This document shows positions 6,201-11,984 of a stretch of 23,115 nucleotides of DNA, piece by piece. The notes below the pieces were generated by a model. That model saw only the letters and a list, made by a program, of their open reading frames with translations. It searched no databases and was not told the DNA's origin. Both the position numbers and the translations under genes were made by a program. Location: NCBI GenBank assembly GCA_028287035.1, contig JAQBQL010000079.1:1-23115 (forward strand), read 5' to 3'. The first letter of the stretch is position 1. Every line of letters begins with the position of its first letter. This DNA comes from Labilithrix sp. (GTDB lineage Bacteria > Myxococcota > Polyangia > Polyangiales > Polyangiaceae).

Positions 6201-8285
6201 GTAGGCGAGGAGATCGGCCGCCGACCGCTCGTCGAGATGGTGCTCCTCGCGAAGGAGGCGCGTCGCCGAGGCCGGGTCGCGGCTCGCGATCTCGCGCGTC
6301 AGCTTGCCGATACGCTCGCCGAAGGCGACGGTGCGCCCTGCGCGGTCACCATGCCAGAACGGCATCTTGCCGGGGATCCCGGCGGCGGGGGTGACGAGCA
6401 CGCGGTCGCGGGTGATCTGCTCGGCGCGCCACGACGAGGCGCCGAGGAGGAAGACCTCGCCCTCGCGGAGCTCGAACACCATCTCCTCGTCGAGCTCGCC
6501 GACGCGGCGTGAGCCCTTGTCCTTGCGCGGCGCCTTCTCGTCGGCGCGGCCGCCCTCGCGATCGCCCTGGTCGCTCCCGTCCTGCAGGAACACGCCGTAG
6601 AGGCCGCGGTCGGGGATGGTGCCGGCATTCTGGATGGCGAGGCGCTTCGAGCCGGCGCGCGGGGTGACGACGCCTCGCGTGCGGTCCCACGTGATGCGGG
6701 CGCGGAGGTCCGAGAACTCGTCGCTCGGGTAGCGGCCGGCGAGCATGTCCAGCACGCCGTCGAAGCTCGCGCGGGGCAGCTCGGCGAACGGCGCGGCGCG
6801 GCGCACGAGGTCCCAGATGGCCTCGACCTCGGTCTCGACGTCACGCTCGCCGTCGTCCTTCGGCTTCTTCGCCTTGCGCTCGCCGCGGCGGAGCGGCGCC
6901 GCGCGCGGGATGCCGACCGACGTGATGGCGACGATCTGCTGGGCGAGGACGTCGAGCGGGTTGCGCGCGTAGTAGGTCTCCTCGACGTCGCCTGACTCGA
7001 TGCCGGCCGCCGCCGCCGCGCACGCGAGGAGATCGTGCTTGTGCTTCGGCACGAGGACGCCCGACGGAACACCACCGACGTGGTGGCTCGCGCGCCCGAT
7101 CCGCTGGATGCCCGAGGCCACCGAGGGCGGCGCCTCGACCTGGATGACCTGATCGACCGCGCCCATGTCGATGCCGAGCTCGAGGGACGAGGTGGCGACG
7201 ATGCACGGGAGCTCGCCCGCCTTGAGGCGCTCCTCGATGGCGCGGCGGCTGTCCTTGGCGACCGAGCCATGGTGGGCGAGGGCGATCTCTTCCTCCGCCG
7301 TCTCGTTCAGCGCCGTCGCGAGCCGCTCGGCGAGGCGGCGGCTGTTGACGAACACCATCGTGGACCGCGCGGCCCGGATGCGTTCGACGAGGCGCACGTG
7401 GAGCTGCGGCCAGATCGAGCGGGCGTTCTCGCCCTCGGACGGGTCGTCGATGGGCTGCTCGAGGCCGTCGGGCAGCGGCGGCGGGACCTCGACGGTGATC
7501 GACAGCGCCTTCTTCGCCGACGCGTCGACGATCGCGACCGGCCGGGCGGTGAGCGTCTTCTTCTTGCCGCTCGTGGTCTCGGCGAACCCGCCGAGGAGGC
7601 GCGCGATCTCCTCGAGCGGACGCTGGGTCGCCGAGAGGCCGATGCGCTGCAGCGGCCGCTCGGGGCGGAGCGCCTGGAGACGCTCGAGCGACACGAAGAG
7701 GTGCGCGCCGCGCTTGCTCGCGGCCATCTGGTGGATCTCGTCGATGATGACCGCGTCCACCGACGTCAGCATCTCGCGCTGCGACGAGGTGAGGAGCAGG
7801 GAGAGCGACTCCGGCGTCGTGATGAGGAGGTCCGGCGGCGAGCGCAGGATCCGGGCGCGCTCCGAGGGGAGCGTGTCGCCGGTGCGCACCGCGACCTCGA
7901 GCTTGCGGAGCGGCGTCCCCAGGCGCGAGGCGGCCTCGGCGACACCCGCGAGCGGCGCGCGGAGGTTTCGCTCGACGTCGACGGCGAGGGCCTTCAGCGG
8001 CGAGACGTAGAGGACGCGGAGCTTGTTCTTCTCGTCGGGATCACGCTTCTCCTGCGCGAGGCGGTCGATCGCGGAGAGGAAGGCGGCGAGCGTCTTGCCC
8101 GACCCGGTGGGAGCGAGCAGGAGCGTGGTCTCGCCGGCGGCGATGCGCGGCCAGGCGAGCTCCTGGGCCAGCGTCGGCGCGCCGAGGGCGGCGCGGAACC
8201 ACGCGGCGGTCGCGGGGTGAAACGCGTCGAGCGCGGCGCCCGCAGCCTGCGGGGCAGCGGTCGTCTTGGTCTTCCGGGCAGCCAC
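3231..8285 (-). CDS. lhr: Lhr-type ATP-dependent DNA helicase (large helicase-related)
   Basis: Lhr is a superfamily 2 3'-5' DNA helicase/translocase implicated in DNA repair. From GTG 8285 the product has 1684 residues, slightly longer than E. coli Lhr. Motifs appear in order: Walker A APTGSGKT (58-65), DEIH (182-185), SAT (218-220), VFVNSRR (about 312-318), ATSSLELGIDMG (364-375) and QRIGRAS (394-400). Winged-helix and Lhr-core regions follow, then the long C-terminal part of repeated winged-helix type found in full-length Lhr. The last 50 residues are strongly acidic, and a charged insertion lies in DQGDREGGRADEKAPRKDK. The same frame stays open far upstream through fmt, but that part is a shadow. 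GTG 8285 is chosen because homology starts just after it; an AGGAGGA lies 20 nt upstream, which is too far for ordinary initiation. Its stop overlaps nei by 8 nt. Confidence 0.93.
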   Translation of the reverse strand: MAARKTKTTAAPQAAGAALDAFHPATAAWFRAALGAPTLAQELAWPRIAAGETTLLLAPTGSGKTLAAFLSAIDRLAQEKRDPDEKNKLRVLYVSPLKALAVDVERNLRAPLAGVAEAASRLGTPLRKLEVAVRTGDTLPSERARILRSPPDLLITTPESLSLLLTSSQREMLTSVDAVIIDEIHQMAASKRGAHLFVSLERLQALRPERPLQRIGLSATQRPLEEIARLLGGFAETTSGKKKTLTARPVAIVDASAKKALSITVEVPPPLPDGLEQPIDDPSEGENARSIWPQLHVRLVERIRAARSTMVFVNSRRLAERLATALNETAEEEIALAHHGSVAKDSRRAIEERLKAGELPCIVATSSLELGIDMGAVDQVIQVEAPPSVASGIQRIGRASHHVGGVPSGVLVPKHKHDLLACAAAAAGIESGDVEETYYARNPLDVLAQQIVAITSVGIPRAAPLRRGERKAKKPKDDGERDVETEVEAIWDLVRRAAPFAELPRASFDGVLDMLAGRYPSDEFSDLRARITWDRTRGVVTPRAGSKRLAIQNAGTIPDRGLYGVFLQDGSDQGDREGGRADEKAPRKDKGSRRVGELDEEMVFELREGEVFLLGASSWRAEQITRDRVLVTPAAGIPGKMPFWHGDRAGRTVAFGERIGKLTREIASRDPASATRLLREEHHLDERSAADLLAYVKEEAAASGAVPSDKTIVVQRVPDELGDLRICVLTPYGSRVHAPWAMATLRALREARAGDIEAVSTDDGMVFRVPGGEEPLPVELLFPSPDEIEDVVTRELGGSSMFAARFREAAARALLLPRNHVGKRTPLWAQRKRSADLLAVAQQYPSFPIVLETYRECLRDAFDLPGLVELLRAVASRKIRVTTVDLTTPSPMAASLLFSFVGNFIYDQDAPAAERRAQALTIDHAQLRELLGETELRKLLDADVVLEHGRQLQRLDRPLRHADAVHDLLLWVGDLGADEIRRRADPALVTDGKPAPAPAQVTGWIDQLVLDRRVVRVRIAGEERFVAVEDVARYRDALGVVLERGLPAAFLEPTKDALTSLVARYARTHGPFLANEIAARWGIGEASVEAALGALVGAGKVVTGTFLASPSAQRARSGGPVEYCDAEVLKSLKRKTLARLRKSIEPVAPEDFARFLTDWQGIIGPDDARAARLAASPVETLLRAIGQLEGCPVPASVLETEVLPARVPGYRSFMLDQLLASGEVVWAGIEPIGSHDGRVALYLADREPLLARSPGPADATPSGALHAKLRELFERRGALFFGEITRTLAVYPQDVLTALWDLVWAGEVTNDTLEPLRSSLAAGRTEKRGRPAPRPARLGPRGSEGRWSLRRSRWERTPSSTERATAIARAMLERYGIVLREAPHAEGLPGGFANVYDVYRALEDQGRVRRGYFVAERGATQFALPGAEERLRTKRPDDEEPRLLVLAATDPANPYGSLLPWPAGSDLRGTAAAPAAVADDDEEPAKKAVSQGRAQRSPGARVILHDGHLLGWVSRGGQNLVTFLPRDEPRQGNGAAALGRALVDMAKRRGRSAMLVTIDGEPALESPLAKLLAPHGFVGRRGVLVYIPPAPKAMPRGVTRGGADLARTIASPGVVSFDRNDAALLAAPGALAAAKALAPSLDEDLSYDDDPELDGELMEDELAADLAEIGADGADFDLPPDAHA

Positions 8286-8305
8286 GTGGGTAGCGTTGAA
8301 CGTCG

Positions 8306-8312
8306 TCCTCCT
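8306..8312 (-). promoter_or_regulatory. Strong but distant Shine-Dalgarno sequence before lhr
   Basis: AGGAGGA on the minus strand is a strong anti-16S match, but it lies 20 nt before the likely GTG start at 8285, and no ATG, GTG or TTG occurs at normal spacing in the frame. Either lhr starts at an unusual codon, or the motif is not used. Confidence 0.3.
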
Positions 8313-8344
8313 GGGCGGCTTCCGCAAGCGGCACCCTGCGACAG

Positions 8345-8362
8345 CTGACAGGAGGCTGTCAG
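8345..8362. promoter_or_regulatory. 18-bp perfect palindrome upstream of lhr, candidate operator
   Basis: CTGACAG-GAGG-CTGTCAG is a perfect 7+4+7 inverted repeat in the 89-nt gap between fmt and lhr. A TATCCT hexamer (minus strand, 8366 to 8361; 4 of 6 match to a -10 box) overlaps its upstream edge, so a protein bound to the palindrome would block that promoter. A third partial half-site (CTGTCGCAG) follows towards lhr. It could instead be a hairpin terminator for fmt, but it has no T-tract and only 7 bp of stem. It does not match the LexA boxes I know from myxobacteria. Confidence 0.4.
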
Positions 8363-8374
8363 GATAGTGTGCGC

Positions 8375-9364
8375 TCAGGCCCCGAGGACGTCGCCCTCGG
8401 CGATGCCGCGCCCGAGGAACCAGTCGCCCGCGCTCACCGGCTTCTTGCCCTCGAGCTGGACGCGGAGGAGCTCGATCCCGCGCTCGGCGCAGGCGACGAC
8501 CACGCGCGACTTGTCGGCGAACACGACGGTGCCAGGGGCGATGCTCTTCTTCGGCACGTCGGTCACGCGCGTGCCGTGCACCTTGAGGAGCTTGCCCCGG
8601 GCGGTCGTCGAGGCGCCCGGCCACGGGGTCATGCCGCGGACGTGGTCGTGGACGGCGCGCGCCGGCTTTCCGAAGTCCATGCGGCCGTCCTCCTTCTTGA
8701 GCATCGGCGCGCTGGTGGCGCGGGCGTGGTCCTGCGGGACGGGCACGAAGCCGCCGTTCACGTAGGTGGGCAGGCCCTTGCGCGTGGCGAGGGCGCCGAG
8801 CGCGCTGAGGCGCTCGGAGAGCTCGCCGGCCGTCTCCTCCTCGGTGATCGGCGTCGTGAAGGTCTGCAGCATGGCCCCGGTGTCCATGCCCTCGTCCATC
8901 TGCATGAGGGTCACGCCCGTCTCCGGCTCGCCGCGGACGATCGCCCACGTGATCGGCGCGGCGCCGCGCAGCTTCGGCAGGAGCGACGCGTGCACGTTCA
9001 CGCAGCCGAGGCGCGGCGCGTCGAGCACGTCCTTCGGGAGGATGCGCCCGTAGGCGACCACGAGCGCCACGTCCGCCTGCTGCTCGCGGAGCCAGGCCGC
9101 GAACTCGCCGGTGCGCAGCTTGGTCGGCTGCACCACGGTCAGTCCGAGCTCGAGGGCGCGCTTCTTCACGGGCGGCGGCGCGACCTCGAGGCCCCGCCCC
9201 TGCGGTTTGTCGGGCTGGCACACCACCGCGACGACCTCCGCGATCTCGGTGAGCGCGTCGAGGCACGGCACCGCGAACTGCGGCGTCCCGAAGAACACCG
9301 CGCGGAACGCGCCCGGCCGGGGCGGCGGATCGGAGGGGCCGGCGGACAGGGGCTCGTCGCTCAT
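8375..9364 (-). CDS. fmt: Methionyl-tRNA formyltransferase
   Basis: The enzyme transfers a formyl group from 10-formyltetrahydrofolate to Met-tRNA(fMet), making the initiator tRNA. The 329-residue length is normal. The N-terminal Rossmann domain opens with AVFFGTPQFA. The catalytic triad aligns with E. coli Asn108, His110 and Asp146 as Asn123, His125 (NVHASLLP) and Asp161 (MDEGMDTG), with the family loop KLRGAAPI between them. The C-terminal OB-like domain contains TPWPGA. The first 20 residues are an extra Pro-rich N-terminal extension. The ATG at 9364 overlaps the TGA of the preceding lipoprotein gene by one base (TGATG), so translation is probably coupled. The usual partner def is not next to it here. 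Confidence 0.96.
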   Translation of the reverse strand: MSDEPLSAGPSDPPPRPGAFRAVFFGTPQFAVPCLDALTEIAEVVAVVCQPDKPQGRGLEVAPPPVKKRALELGLTVVQPTKLRTGEFAAWLREQQADVALVVAYGRILPKDVLDAPRLGCVNVHASLLPKLRGAAPITWAIVRGEPETGVTLMQMDEGMDTGAMLQTFTTPITEEETAGELSERLSALGALATRKGLPTYVNGGFVPVPQDHARATSAPMLKKEDGRMDFGKPARAVHDHVRGMTPWPGASTTARGKLLKVHGTRVTDVPKKSIAPGTVVFADKSRVVVACAERGIELLRVQLEGKKPVSAGDWFLGRGIAEGDVLGA

Positions 9365-10155
9365 CAGTTGATCTCGACCTCGACGCGCGGAACGCTCATC
9401 TCGTGGTCGATCCCCTCGGACACGCCGACCAGCGGCGTGACCACCTTGACGATGTACTTGCCCTTGGGCAGCGCGCCAAACGAGACGCGCGGGAAGCCCT
9501 TCTCGGGGGGCGTGCCGCGCAGCTTCTCCGGCGCCCAGCGGGTCTTCACGGCCTCCCACGGCACGCGCGCACGTGCGGTTCCGTTCGGTGCGAGCGTGAT
9601 CTTCGCGGACTTCGCCTCGCTGGCGGCCGGCGCCGAGACGCCCTTCGGAGGCGGCGGCGGGTTGCCAGCGGGGATGTCGGCGCGCTTCGGCCCGCCCTTC
9701 TTCGGCTGCTCCCACGCTTCGACCTCGAACCGGGCCACCGGGTCGATGCGGAAGTGGAGGACCATCGGATCGGCGCTCTTGTTGGCGAAGGTCACGAGGA
9801 GGTCGACCTTGCCGCCGGGTGACGGACGCGACGGCATCGCCGACGCGGTCACCTCGAGCTTGCCCTTCAGATCGATGGGCGTGAGGCTGTCGGGCTTCAC
9901 GCTCGGCTCCTCGCATGCCGACTTCAGCAGCAGGTCCTCGACGTTCGCGATGTCGAAGCCGACGCACTCGTCCTTCTTCGTGCCGCCGTCGCCCGCCGGG
10001 CTGCCCGCGAACGTGTCGTCCATCGCCGCGTCCTCGCCTGCGTCCTCCGGGCCGGTGGAGATCGCCGGCTTCTTGCTGCCGCCGCACGCCGAGGCGATGG
10101 CGAGCGCCGAGCCCGTCAGAACGAGGAGGAACGAACCACGAATCAATCGATGCAT
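9364..10155 (-). CDS. Lipoprotein, function unknown
   Basis: From ATG 10155 the product has 263 residues, with a signal peptide (HRLIRG, then a hydrophobic core) and the lipobox ASAC, so it should be lipid-anchored in the cell envelope. An Asp/Ala/Gly-rich linker follows, then CVGFDIANVEDLLLKSACEE with two further Cys. A beta-sandwich-like domain contains GKVDLLVTFANKSADPMVLHF, a pattern seen in Ig-like or CARDB-like modules. A short Pro tract (NPPPPPKG) divides it from a second beta-rich part ending in VEVEIN. An alternative GTG start lies 9 nt upstream. I prefer the ATG because a GGAGA motif lies 10 nt before it. It overlaps the preceding small lipoprotein gene by 13 nt and fmt by 1 nt, so the three probably share a transcript. 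Confidence 0.82.
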   Translation of the reverse strand: MHRLIRGSFLLVLTGSALAIASACGGSKKPAISTGPEDAGEDAAMDDTFAGSPAGDGGTKKDECVGFDIANVEDLLLKSACEEPSVKPDSLTPIDLKGKLEVTASAMPSRPSPGGKVDLLVTFANKSADPMVLHFRIDPVARFEVEAWEQPKKGGPKRADIPAGNPPPPPKGVSAPAASEAKSAKITLAPNGTARARVPWEAVKTRWAPEKLRGTPPEKGFPRVSFGALPKGKYIVKVVTPLVGVSEGIDHEMSVPRVEVEIN

Positions 10156-10460
10156 GCTTGCCACGTCTCCGGGGTGGGGGCCTTGATCGCGCAGCGGTAT
10201 TCGCGCTTCGTGATCTCGGCTTCACACTGCTCCTGCACACGCTTGTACCTGGCCTCGCCCTTGAGGAGCGCCTTCTTCGTCTCGCGGGCCGCGCGCGAGG
10301 CCGCCGGCGGCAGCTCGCTCGAGTCGGGCTCGGCGGCCGCGGTCATGTCGACGTACCGGTCGAGCATGTCCATGCATTCTGCACGGGTGATGCGACTGCT
10401 GCAGCCCGCTGACGAGAGGACGGCAAGGGCGGCGAGCAGCGAGTGCGGCGCGCGCTTCAC
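10143..10460 (-). CDS. Small Cys-rich lipoprotein
   Basis: From GTG 10460 the product has 105 residues. The N-terminus KRAPHSLLAALAVLSSAGC is a lipoprotein signal with lipobox SAGC. The mature part is mostly helical and contains four more cysteines: ECMDMLDRYV, EQCEAE, YRCAIKAP and WQACID. Such paired cysteines could form two disulfides in the periplasm. I recall similar short lipoproteins with an N-terminal C-x-x-hydrophobic-DRY-like helix in myxobacteria, without a known function. The frame is open further upstream, but the GTG is placed right where the signal peptide starts and 6 nt after a strong -10-like TATACT. It is the first gene of the leftward block and is divergent from serC. Confidence 0.8.
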   Translation of the reverse strand: MKRAPHSLLAALAVLSSAGCSSRITRAECMDMLDRYVDMTAAAEPDSSELPPAASRAARETKKALLKGEARYKRVQEQCEAEITKREYRCAIKAPTPETWQACID

Positions 10461-10466
10461 GCGGCG

Positions 10467-10472
10467 AGTATA
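10467..10472 (-). promoter_or_regulatory. Candidate -10 box of the small lipoprotein gene
   Basis: TATACT (5 of 6 match to TATAAT) on the minus strand ends 6 nt before the GTG start at 10460. Transcription would begin on or next to the start codon, giving a leaderless mRNA. The string CGAGTAT seen on the plus strand here recurs at the same distance from the kinase GTG. Confidence 0.45.
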
Positions 10473-10508
10473 GGTCACGCGATCCTCGTTTTTGCACCCT
10501 CGTTTCGT

Positions 10509-10517
10509 TGCTAGAGT
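10509..10517 (+). promoter_or_regulatory. Candidate extended -10 promoter of serC
   Basis: TGC followed by TAGAGT forms an extended -10 element. The hexamer ends 10 nt before the serC ATG, so the leader would be only 3-4 nt. No Shine-Dalgarno motif is present. A poor -35-like TTGCAC lies at 10492-10497. Confidence 0.4.
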
Positions 10518-10527
10518 CGGGGCCACC

Positions 10528-11643
10528 ATGACGCGCGCCCTGAACTTCAACGCGGGCCCTGCCGCGCTCCCCATGATCGCGCTCGAGCGAGCCCGCGAGG
10601 AGCTGCTCGACTTCGAGGGCTCGGGCATGAGCATCATGGAGCACTCCCACCGCGGGAAGGTCTACGAGAAGGTGCACTTCGAGGCGATGGCGCTCGTCGC
10701 GAAGCACCTCGGCCTCGACGACGGCTGGGCGGTCCTCTTCCTCCAGGGCGGCGCCTCGATGGCGTTCGCGCAGCTCGCGATGAACTTCCTCCTGCCAGGG
10801 CAGGCGGCCGATTACATCGTGAACGGCACGTGGGGCGAGAAGGCGGCGGCGGAGGCGCGTGCGTCGGCGTCGTTCGGCGCGGGCACGGTGAACATCGCGG
10901 CGACCACCGCGAACGGCGACACCTACGTGCGCGTGCCCCGGCAGGACGAGCTGCGGCTCGACCCCTCGGCGGCGTACGTGCACTGCACGAGCAACGAGAC
11001 CATCCACGGCATCGAGTACGCGGTCGACGAGGCCGCGCCGTTCCCGACGACCGAGGCGCCGCTCTTCGTCGACATGTCGAGCGACATCCTCGGGCGCGCC
11101 GTGGACGCGTCGCGCTTCGATCTGATCTACGGCGGCGCCCAGAAGAACATCGGCCCGAGCGGGGTCACGATCGTCGCCATGAAGCGAGAGCTCGCCGAGC
11201 GCGGACGCAAGGACCTGCCGGTCATCTTCCAGTACCGGACCCACGTCGCGAACGACTCGCTCTACAACACGCCGTCGACGTTCGGGATCTACCTCGTTCG
11301 CAACACGCTCCGCTGGCTCGAGGAGCAGGGCGGCGTGCCGGGCATCGAGGCCATCAACCGCGCGAAGGCGGCGCTCCTCTACGGAGCGATCGATGGCTCG
11401 GGCGGCTTCTACCGAGGTCCGGTCGAGCGTTCGTCACGCTCGATCATGAACGTCGTGTGGCGACTGCCGACCACGGAGCTCGAGGACGCCTTCGTGAAGG
11501 AGGCGACCGCGGCGAACATGATCGGCCTGAAGGGACACCGCTCCGTCGGCGGCATCCGCGCATCGCTCTACAACGCCGTGGAGCTCGGCTGGGTCGAGAC
11601 CCTCGCGTCCTTCATGAAGGAGTTCGCGAGAACGCGCGGCTGA
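10528..11643 (+). CDS. serC: Phosphoserine aminotransferase
   Basis: This PLP enzyme of serine biosynthesis converts 3-phosphohydroxypyruvate and glutamate to phosphoserine and 2-oxoglutarate; a second role in pyridoxine synthesis is known in some bacteria. The 371-residue length is normal. The N-terminus NFNAGPAALP and the segment GMSIMEHSHR are typical. The PLP-stacking and phosphate region QGGASMAF (73-80) and Asp182 (VDMSSD) are present, and the Schiff-base lysine is Lys206 in YGGAQKNIGPSG. The C-terminal GHRSVGGIRASLYNA is highly conserved in the family. The ATG at 10528 starts the family homology directly. serC stands alone, divergent from the lipoprotein-fmt genes; serA and serB are not in the window. 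Confidence 0.97.
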   Translation: MTRALNFNAGPAALPMIALERAREELLDFEGSGMSIMEHSHRGKVYEKVHFEAMALVAKHLGLDDGWAVLFLQGGASMAFAQLAMNFLLPGQAADYIVNGTWGEKAAAEARASASFGAGTVNIAATTANGDTYVRVPRQDELRLDPSAAYVHCTSNETIHGIEYAVDEAAPFPTTEAPLFVDMSSDILGRAVDASRFDLIYGGAQKNIGPSGVTIVAMKRELAERGRKDLPVIFQYRTHVANDSLYNTPSTFGIYLVRNTLRWLEEQGGVPGIEAINRAKAALLYGAIDGSGGFYRGPVERSSRSIMNVVWRLPTTELEDAFVKEATAANMIGLKGHRSVGGIRASLYNAVELGWVETLASFMKEFARTRG

Positions 11644-11648
11644 GGAGC

Positions 11649-11668
11649 CGGCGCGGCGCGACGCGCCG
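11649..11668. terminator. GC hairpin after serC
   Basis: CGGCGCG-GCGCGA-CGCGCCG gives a perfect 7-bp stem with a 6-nt loop, 5 nt after the serC stop and before the convergent stop at 11684. There is no T-tract, so it is only a possible terminator, for one or both genes. Confidence 0.4.
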
Positions 11669-11683
11669 AGGATCAGCCGACGT

Positions 11684-11914
11684 TCAGGCGCCCGACTTCT
11701 TCGCGGCCTTCGTCGTGTGCGTCTTGAGCTGGGCGAGCAGCGCGTCCGCGATCTGCGGAGTCACGCCGTGGCCCTTCGCCCACTGGGACGCCTTCACGAG
11801 CGTGGTCTGCGCCGCTTCGGCGAGACGCGCGCGGCGGTGACGGGACAGCTTCGCGAACGCGAGCTGCTCTTCGGAGGGTTCGTTGCGGAGGGAGGGCTGG
11901 AGGAATCCACGCAT
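11684..11914 (-). CDS. Small basic hypothetical protein
   Basis: A 76-residue protein from ATG 11914, predicted to be largely helical, with a Lys-rich tail (TKAAKKSGA) and an Arg-rich middle (SRHRRARLAEAA). The segment QWAKGHGVTPQIADALLAQL reads like a compact helical unit. No membrane or signal segment is seen. The basic tail would suit nucleic-acid binding, but this is a guess and I do not recognise the family. An in-frame upstream ATG at 12025 would place the start inside the kinase gene with a low-complexity extension, so the shorter start is preferred. It lies 70 nt downstream of the kinase on the same strand, probably with its own promoter, and converges on serC. Confidence 0.6.
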   Translation of the reverse strand: MRGFLQPSLRNEPSEEQLAFAKLSRHRRARLAEAAQTTLVKASQWAKGHGVTPQIADALLAQLKTHTTKAAKKSGA

Positions 11915-11921
11915 GGCGGGG

Positions 11922-11946
11922 CGGTTCTTAGCGGTCTTTCGAACCG
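11922..11946. promoter_or_regulatory. Dyad CGGTTC/GAACCG between kinase and small protein genes
   Basis: CGGTTC and GAACCG are exact inverted 6-mers separated by 13 nt in the 70-nt gap. The left arm overlaps a weak -10-like TAAGAA (minus strand, 11930 to 11925) that ends 10 nt before the small gene's ATG. It could be an operator, a weak kinase terminator, or chance. Confidence 0.25.
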
Positions 11947-11984
11947 TTGTCCATCCAAGCGTCGCGCCTGGCCCTCCGCGCGGG

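Noticed and set aside
4488..6512. 674-codon open frame on the plus strand inside lhr
   Set aside because: Antisense shadow of a protein with well-placed Lhr regions; composition is low-complexity and no domain is recognisable.
8286..9266. The lhr reading frame stays open 327 codons further upstream through fmt
   Set aside because: The extension is Arg/Ala/Gly-rich with no domain, while fmt in another frame of the same strand has a complete catalytic triad and normal length. It is a GC-rich shadow.
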